Part shown: positions 46,901 through 55,900 of the stretch, one piece after another | Position numbering within the stretch: position 1 is the first letter of the stretch | Layout of the letters: every line of letters starts with the position of its first letter | Source: Progne subis subis | Lineage: Eukaryota; Chordata; Aves; Passeriformes; Hirundinidae | DNA: 64,000 nucleotides | NCBI GenBank assembly: GCA_022316685.1 | Contig: JAKJHU010000184.1 | Location: 496,001 to 560,000, forward strand | Direction: 5' to 3' | Notes under the pieces: model-generated | What the model saw: only the letters and a program-made list of their open reading frames with translations | Told to the model about the DNA's origin: nothing | The model's database searches: none | Translations under genes and position numbers: made by a program

Positions 46901-49900
46901 GTGACTTTGTGAGAACAAGGTTTGGTCAGAGGTTTGGCTCAGTGATCTGGGAGGTCTTTTCCACCCTTTATGATTCTGTGAAGGAGTTAACAGAGAGCAG
47001 AAAGTGCCCAGATGTGGTTGGTGGGAGGGCTCAGAGGGATTTTTTTGTACCTCAGGTGTGAGGAGGTGGGAGAAGCCCGAGTTTGTCCCAGCAGCACGAG
47101 CTGCTCTGTGATTACTGAGCAGTATCTGCCTTGTCCAGGGCTCCTGTGTTCTGCTCAGCCAGTGTGGCACGGGGCATGCCGGGCTGCTGCGTCCTCAGCT
47201 TCCTTCTAAACACGTTTTTCTACGTTTATTTTTTTTTTTTTTAGTGGAAAACCTGTGTCTTATTCTTCTACTCCATGGAGCAATAAACCTGGGCTCTGGC
47301 AGGCGGCCAGAGGAGCAAACTGAGGGAATCCCTTTGCTGCACTTGCTCCTTCTGCAGGTCTTGGAGTTCAGTGCTGGTGGAAGATGCCAGAGAGCCTCCC
47401 AGCTGATCTCTGCCCTGGGAGCCTCTCTAAATTAAGAGGAATAATGTAGCATGAGTAAAGAGTGCAGCATTTAATTTTGGTTGCAGAAGGGCCTTGGGGA
47501 AATACTGTCCTGTAAACTATTTAAAGCAAGTGAATGATAATCTGAGAGGGAAGCAAGAGCTGGACTTGCATGTGGCTGCTTAATCTCACAGTGTGGAAAA
47601 AGGAATAGGTTAATAAGAGAAGTAAAAAAATATTAAAATTGCTTTTTGAGGTATTGAGCAGCCCTGTTCAATGCAGTTGGTAGTCAAAGGAAAGGATTTT
47701 TATTTTTGTTGGGTTTTTTGGGGTTTTTTTTTTTTTTTAGAAGCAATAAAGTCAAACTTTTGTTTTGTAACCTGCATAAAAATCTTTGATTTTTTGTAAA
47801 AAAAACCCAAAACCCCTGTGATTTCCTGCAGTGGTGAATGCAGCCCATTCGTTCTATAATGGCACAACAACTCTGCCCATCTCAGACGAGGACAGAACTC
47901 CACGTAAAAGAATCAGCAAGACCTTAAATATGACTACAAGTCCTGAAGAAAAGAGAAAAATTATCGGTGACACCTTTGTTAAGGTAACGTTTATTTGTTG
48001 CTCGGTTGAAGTTGTTAAATACTGTGATTCCTGGGTGCATCTTTTGTTGTTTAATCCATGGCATCAGGGCTTGTGTGGGCTGGGGGTGGCCCCAGAAGCC
48101 TTTGGCGAGTGACAGGGAGAGTATTTAACAGGCCCTGACGTTCCTGGAGAGATTTTTGGTATTTTTATTTAGATGTGGAGACATTTTTCCCATTTTCTGT
48201 TCAGCAGAGGGTGGGGTCCCAGCAGTGTTTGAGCAGTGGGACAGTGCCATCAGCAGCTTGCTGGCTGTGCTTTTCGAGCTCCCTGTCCCGGCTCAGACTC
48301 CTCGCTCCCCCAAAGCGTCACAGCTCCTCTCTCCCGTGCTGCAGATCGCCAACGAGGTCATCGGGGAGATGAACCTGAAACCCGAGGAGGTTTTCCTTGC
48401 TCAGGGCACGCTGAGGCCTGACCTGATCGAGAGTGCCTCGCTGGTGGCCAGCGGCAAGGCCGAGGTGATCAAAACCCACCACAACGACACCGAGCTGATC
48501 CGCAAGCTGCGCGAGGAGGTGACGCGGGGCGGGGAGCTGGGGGGTGAATGTGGGGCGCAGGGAGGGGGGTGAATGTGGGGCGCAGGGAGGGGGGTGAATG
48601 TGGGGCGCAGGGAGGGGGGTGAATGTGGGGCGCAGAGAGGGGGGGTGAATGTGGGGCGCAGGGAAGGGGGGGTGAATGTGGGGCGCAGAGAGGGGAGGGT
48701 GAATGTGGGGCGCAGGGAGGGGAGGGTGAATGTGGGGCGCAGGGAGGGGAGGGTGAATGTGGGGCGCAGGGAGGGGAGGGTGAATGTGGGGCGCAGGGAG
48801 GGGAGGGTGAATGTGGGGCGCAGGGAGGGGAGGGTGAATGTGGGGCGCAGAGAGGGGAGGGTGAATGTGGGGCGCAGAGAGGGGGGTGAACGCGGGGTGC
48901 AGGGAGGGTGAACACAGGGCGCTGCTGCAGACCCCGGCACCGATGGACAGATGGACTGACTCCAGCCCCACGGACTGACTGACTGACTCCAGCCCCACTG
49001 ACTGACGGAGTGACTCCAGCACCCCAGACTGACGGACAGATGGACTGACAGACTCCAGCAACACTGATGGACAGTTGGACTGACAGACTGACAGACTCTG
49101 GCACCACTGACGGACTCCAGCCCCACTGACTCACTCACTCACTCCAGCCCCACTGACAGACTGACTGAATCTGGCACCACTGAAGGACAGATGGACTGAC
49201 TGATGGACTGACTCCAGCACCACGGACAGACTGACTGACTCCTGCACCACTGACGGACAGATGAACTGACGGACTCCGGCACCACTGATGGACGGACTGA
49301 CTGACGGACTGACTCCAGCCCCACTGACGGACTGACTCCAGCCCCACTGACAGACAGACTGACAGACTCCGGCACTCCAGCCCCCGCTGTCGGACCGGCC
49401 CCAGGCCCCGCTGTCGGACCGGCCCCAGGCCCCGCTGTCGGACCGGCCCCAGGCCCCGCTGTCGGACCGGCCCCAGGCCCCGCTGTCGGACCGGCCCCAG
49501 GCCCACCGACGGACGGACAGACTCACTCCAGCACCCCAGACTCCCCTCTGCTGGGGCCCTGGGACTCGGTTGCAGTGTGTCCCTCGTTGCATTTTTGGGT
49601 TCCTGCGGGTGTTTGCCCGAAGCCCAGGAAGGTGTTCTACGCTGTGCGCGGCTCTCCAGCGTTAGTGTGTGGAGCCAGGGTGGGAGACCCCTGATCTGAT
49701 CTGATCTTCTGGGCCTGGAATGCTGAGCTCTCTAACTGCACTGCAGCCTAAGAAAGAGCCAGCACAGGACAGAGACCTCACCCAGCAATGTGGAATTAAT
49801 CTGGTGCTCAGTTACCAGCTGCCAGGCACAGGAGAGAATCGATGATCCCCATTCCTAATTCTGATTCCTGCACAAAGCGTTTCCAGCCTTTGGGCTTGGT

Positions 49901-52900
49901 TTGAACATCCAGCAGAGACAAGAAATCTGAATTCATGCAAGCAGAGCCAGCTCTGTCTGCTCTGCTGCAGCCACGGATTCTTATGGCACAAACTGGGATT
50001 TCCTGGTCTCACCTCTGTCCTGCAGCTGTTCTACAAAGCCCACATTCACATGGAATTTCTTTCCAGTGTTCATGGAATCACTGGTGCTGTGAGGTCAGGC
50101 CAGTTTGGGTGCCAAAACCTAAACATTTGAGGCTATTTTTGTTTGGATATGTGAGCTGGAGTATAAATTTGGAGTGTAAATTGCCTTTTTTGGTTTTTCT
50201 TTTTTAGGGTAAAGTAATAGAACCACTGAAGGACTTTCACAAAGACGAAGTGCGAGTGCTGGGAAGAGAGCTTGGTCTTCCTGAGGAGCTGGTGTCCAGG
50301 CATCCCTTCCCAGGTGTGCAGCTTCAGCAGGTCCAGCATGACTGCACCACAAAACTGAGCTTTAAACACAGAAAAAAAATCGATTTAGGTTTTCACTTAG
50401 GCACAGCCTTTCAGGAAAAGATGACGTGGGAGCAGCTCGATAAATACACATAATGCTTTATAACTGAGCCTTTGTTTTTGGTGGGAGAAGCCGAAGGAGC
50501 GGCTCTCAGTAAGCGCAGGGGTCTCTGCCTGAGCTGCCACGTGGATCTGACCTGCACTAATGCCCTGGCTCTGCCTTTCCAAGGGGATTTTGCTGTCTCA
50601 AAAGGAAATGCTCAACATTTCCAACATGAGTTCTCCGCTAGAAAGCACCCAAGTCAATAACTGTGGGTTGGTTTGGTTTTTTCCCTGAGGATTTCAAGAC
50701 CTCTGAAGCTGGGATACAACAGCAGAATACCCAGGACTTGGTGTTCCACACCTGCAGGGGAAAGCAGCTTCCTTTATTTGGTGTAATGTTTGTTCAACGT
50801 TGCTTTGCAGGGCCTGGCCTGGCAATCAGAGTGATCTGTGCTGAGGAACCTTACGTGTGCAAAGACTTCCCAGAAACAAACAACATCCTGAAAATCGTGG
50901 CGGATTTTTCTGCGAGCGTGAAGAAGGTGAGGAAGTGCGAGCTTTGGGTTGTGAGTGCTGGTTCTGCAGTGAGGTTTAGTCTGCTAGAGGGTTAAAAGGA
51001 CTGGTTTGTGCTTAAGGAATGCTGCCTCCAAGTACAGCTCGATTGAAGCTGTTCAGTGGAGTTTTTTAACTGCTGTGGACTGGTGCAAGTGTTTGACCTT
51101 TTCCTGGAAAATGCAGCTTTATTTACCTTTCAAACAACAAACAAATCCTGTTGTGGTTAAACTTTGTGCAGATGAGGTCACACAGTGTCAGGAAAAGATC
51201 CTCCCTCCCTGGGGGAGTTGTGACATTCTAGGTTTGCACACCCAAAACTGCCTGGGGGTGTAAATGCAGGTGCAGGTGCCCTGATCCAAAACCTGGGATT
51301 TGGAATGGGAGGTGTTTGACTGGCACATCTCCTCCTGTGCTGACCTTTGTGGTGGCTGTCAGTCGTTAGAGGGGTCTGCTCTGAGGTGTGAGTTCAAAAC
51401 AACTTCCAGAACCCTTGTGGTACATCCCGAAGGGCAGGGAATTCCATCTGCCTTTCCTCTAAAAGGTACGCAATTGTGGTGCCATAAAACTGACAGGTGC
51501 AGCTTTGTGAAGGAGAAAACGAGCACAGGAAAAGAGCTTCCCCTCTGGCCTTGGAGAGCTGCAGCTTAAAGTGCAGAGTAATCACAGAAAAGTGCTTTTG
51601 CTAATGTTTAATTGCCAGGTGACAGGCAGCTTCTAAATAGTTCCGAGGGGTAAATGTAGCCTAAGCAAACAGTTACTTAAACAACAATTTTATTTGCGCC
51701 GTGCAAGTCCTGTCTAAGGGCCCTGGAGCTTTCTTTGATTGCAGTTTCTCGTTGTGCATCCTTGCCCAGCCTCACACGTTGCTGCAGAGGGTGAAGGCGT
51801 GCACGAGCGAGGAGGACCAGGAGAAGCTGATGCAGATCACCAGCCTACACTCACTGAATGCCTTCTTGCTGCCCATCAAAACTGTGGGAGTGCAGGTACA
51901 GGCTCCTGCTGGGCTGTGCTGGAGCCCTGCTGGCAGGGCACAAGCATCTCTGCTTGGGGGTGGCACCGGGGCTTGGCTCAGCAGGGGAAGCTGTGCCAGC
52001 CTCGTCCTGTCCTGGGGACACTGTTGGGACCCTGAGCTCTGTGCCAGGGCTCCTGGGGACACTGTTGGGATCCCTGAGCTCTGTGCCAGGGCTCCTGGGG
52101 ACACTGTTGGGGTCCCTGAGCTCCATGCCATGGCTCTTGGGGACACTGTTGGGATCCCTGAGCTCTGTGCCAGGGCTCCTGGGGACACTGTTGGGATCCC
52201 TGAGCTCCGTGCCAGGGCTCCTGGGGACACTGTTGGGGTCCCTGAGCTCTGTGCCACGGCTCCTGGGGACTTTGTGCAGCCCAGGGGGACGTTGGCACTC
52301 AGCAGCACCCCCTGAGCTCTGCTGTCACCCTGCTGGCCCCACCCGGGCTCAGGAGTGCTGGGAACTCTGGAAGCTGTGCTTTTGGGGGTTTTGGTGCAGG
52401 GTAGTACGTGTGTGACACGATGGGGGAGTCTGGGCATTGTCTGGGTGCTTCTTCTTCATCATCTTCACGGGTTGGGGTGGTTTTTTGTAGCTGGGTGAAA
52501 AAGGTCTGCATTGTAGGCCTTGGGTGGTCATTATTGGGTCAGAAATATAAATAATAGAGGTGTCACCTCGTTACTGGGTAATTAGCACTTAAATAACCTT
52601 AGAGTCAGAGGTGCTCCATTTTACCTATTTTCTCAAACTTGCTACTTAGAGCTCACAGCTGATGAGTCTGCAAATAGGTAAGAAATAAAAAACATCCAAA
52701 TCCAAACATGAGCTTACATTTCCCTTGTGTCTGTCCCGATCTTGGCAGAGAGAAAAAGAAGCCAAAAGTGTCCCAGGCTGCCCTGGGGAAAAATCCCCCT
52801 TTGCCACGTTTGGCCGGGGTTGGTGCCCTTTGCAGTTCTCTCCTGAGCTGTGCTCATCCCCCTCCTTGGGAAGGGAGGAGCCCTGGGATCTGTGCAGCTG

Positions 52901-55900
52901 CCGAGTTCCCTTCCTGTTACGGTTTTGGTTTCTTTTTTTCTGCTGGGGTTAGGATGGATAACACATGGGAAACTGCAGATTTTGAGTTTGGACTTGGATG
53001 TTTATTGTTTCTTATTTATGTACGGTCTCACGAGGCGTGAGCTCTAACTGGCAAGTTAGAGAAATGAAGTAAAAGAGAGTTCCTCTAACTCTTTGTGAGG
53101 TTGTTTAAGTGCCAAATACTTCATAACAAGATGATACCTATATTATTTACGTTTTTTTGACTCCATAATGATTACCTGAGGCCTGCAATGCAGGCCTTCT
53201 TTACTTAATTACAGAAAACTGCCTAAACTTATGAAGAAGAGGGGAAAAAGGTGCAGAAGAAGGACTTAGACAACGCTTTAAGTCTGCTATCTTGATTCAC
53301 ACACATTACTGTATATTAAAATCTTAAATCTAGGTTTTTCTCCTTGCGAGATCAGACAATGTATTTAAATTACATACTCACAACTCTGGTGCTGTCACAC
53401 CATCTTGGAAGCTTGTTCTGAGGCCTTGAGTTAAATGTGGTGCTTGCTTGAGGTTCAGCCCCTCTCAGTTTAGAAAACTTGAAATTTTCATTCTCCAGGG
53501 CTCCAGCACCTTCCCTTCCCTCCCTGTGGGCACAGGCACACGGCAGGGGCAGAGCTGGCACTCTCCTGGAGCTGTGTGCAGGAGCTCAGAGATTTCCTTT
53601 ATGTGGCTCTAAAGCACCTTTCCCTGCACTCCACGTTGAATCCCTCCTCATGTTATATTTTATTTTATTTTCAGCTGCCTAGCGCTGCACTGGCTCTTTG
53701 CTTTGGTCACTGCTCAGGCTGCAGTGCCATCAGATTTCTGTGCTTTGTCACCAGAATTACCAGCACTGGGCACTGCAGAGGAGCCTGGATTTCTCCTCTG
53801 GCACCTGGCTCTGTGTTTTCTCACACAGCCAGTCTCTCACTGCTGTCCCCAGCTGGGTGTGTGCTGTGTGCTGGCTCTGTCCCCTGCAGGGTGCCCGGGG
53901 AGCTGATGCCTGGATGTCTCTGGCAGCTGTTTTCTCACACAGCTGCTGTCCCCAGTGTGCTGGGTGCTGGCCCTGTCCCCTGCAGGGTGCCCGGGGAGCT
54001 GATGCCCGGTGTCACTGTTTGTCTCTGTTCCCCAGGGTGACTGTCGCTCCTACAGCTACGTCTGCGGCATCTCCAGTAAGGATGCTCCGCACTGGGAGTC
54101 CCTGATGTTCCTTGCCAGGCTCATCCCACGCATGTGCCACAACATCAACAGGTGAGTCCTGGCTGACCCCTCCTTTTGCATCTTCTCATTCCTGTCTGGC
54201 AGTTTAGCAGGTGCAGACATTCCCTGCCTCATCTGGGCCCTGATGTTTTTATACCTTGGACAGGTGTGTCGTACAGAGGTCACAGATACACAGTAAATCA
54301 AAACCTGGATTTATTTCCAGCCTGAAAAGAAATTGCTGGCCTGTATCCTTGGATTAGGCAGCATCCACTATAATTTATGCAAATCTCTCCTGTGAGGCTC
54401 CAGCCGGGTGCTGAGCTGTGCTGCAGTTTGCTTGGCCTTGGTGTGAGGAAGGGATTTGTGTGGGGCTGACAGCTCTGATGGCACAGGGAGAGCTCCAGAG
54501 CTGGGCAGTTTGATCTTCATTGAGCTCTCTGAGGATGCATTCTCTACCTGCTCGAGTCCATAGATTTTTCCAGCAGCTGAAGGTGCTTAGACACAAAATC
54601 AGCTCTGGAGAGTTATGCCCTCCTTGCCTGGCTGCCTAGAATTGCTTATAGCAAAAGTTGATTTTCTCACAGAAGTGACACCCACTGACAGAGCTTTTAC
54701 TCTGAAAGGTGAGACCTGGGATTGCAAAATTTAAAATTAAGTGCAGAGGGGAACAAAGAAGGCATAAATCAGGAGTGCCTGTGCAGTTCCAGAGCGCATC
54801 AGAAAATGGAAATAAAAGCCAGTTTCTTGGCTTTAGAGCACTGCTGACTTCTTTAAGCTCTGCTGGGTCTGGCAGTGCCCTCGTGAGCATCATCCCACAG
54901 CTCTGGGGGCTCTGCTGTCCTGGGGGATTTTGCAGGCTCCCCTGCTGTTCAGGGACTCCGAGGAGGGCACTGCCAGCGCTGCTCTCCTGCCCAGCTGTGC
55001 TCTTTGTATTCCAGACACACCCACAGCGTGAACTGGCACGTGTGTGTGCTCTGTGCTTTGGACGAGCTCGTGTCTGCAGGCTGCAGGAGCTCTGGGAGCA
55101 CCTGGGGGTGAATCCAGGGCCCACTCATGCTGCTTGCTGCTCGTTCTGTGAGGAGTGAGACTGAAAACGCCGAGCTGCTGTGGCTGCTCTCAATCCACAC
55201 CATGTTTTGTGGCAGATTATCCTTCTGTAGCTTTATAAAATCTCAATTAGTGCTGAAAACCCCTCGTTAGCAACGAGGTGCAGCATTTAATTGGGGCTTG
55301 GCTGGGTTCCTGTTAAAACCCGTGGGCAGAATAAAGCAAGGTGCTGTTTTGCAGCTGTGTTGTGGCTGTGGCCCTGGAGCAGCTGCTTGGGGGTCTCTGT
55401 GCTCGGGGGTCTCTCTGCTCCAAGGCTCTCAGCTCTGCTCTGTGTTGCAGGGTGGTGTACGTGTTCGGGCCCCCCGTCAAGGAGCCCCCCACAGATGTCA
55501 CCCCCACCTTCCTGACCACGGGAGTCCTCAGCACTTTACGTCAGGCTGACTTCGAGGCTCACAACATTCTCAGGGAGTCTGGTAGGTGCTCCAGCTCGTC
55601 CCAGGGGTCACACTGGTGTTCCCAGATCCCTGCAAACCCCTGCTGTCAAAATCTGCGAGCGGAGATCTCCAAAAAATGGTCACGTGGTGGGATGGCAGTG
55701 GAAAGGTGTGGGAGCTGATAGCTAAAGGCCAGGAATTAATGATTTTAGGGGATTTTGGGGACTGACTTGCTTCTAACACATCATGGAGCTCAAAGCTGTG
55801 GTGCTTCAGTGCAGACTTGTGCAAAAAGTACCGTCAGGCAGCTCAGTCACCCAAATGCCTTCCCTTTGCCGAGCTCAGCGTTTATCTGGGGTGAAGAAAC

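Noticed and set aside
48318..49592. Open frames with APHIHPP and [11 protein letters not shown] repeats
   Set aside because: Translations of the intron 9 minisatellites; mirrored in the inverted arm at 61,240-62,239.
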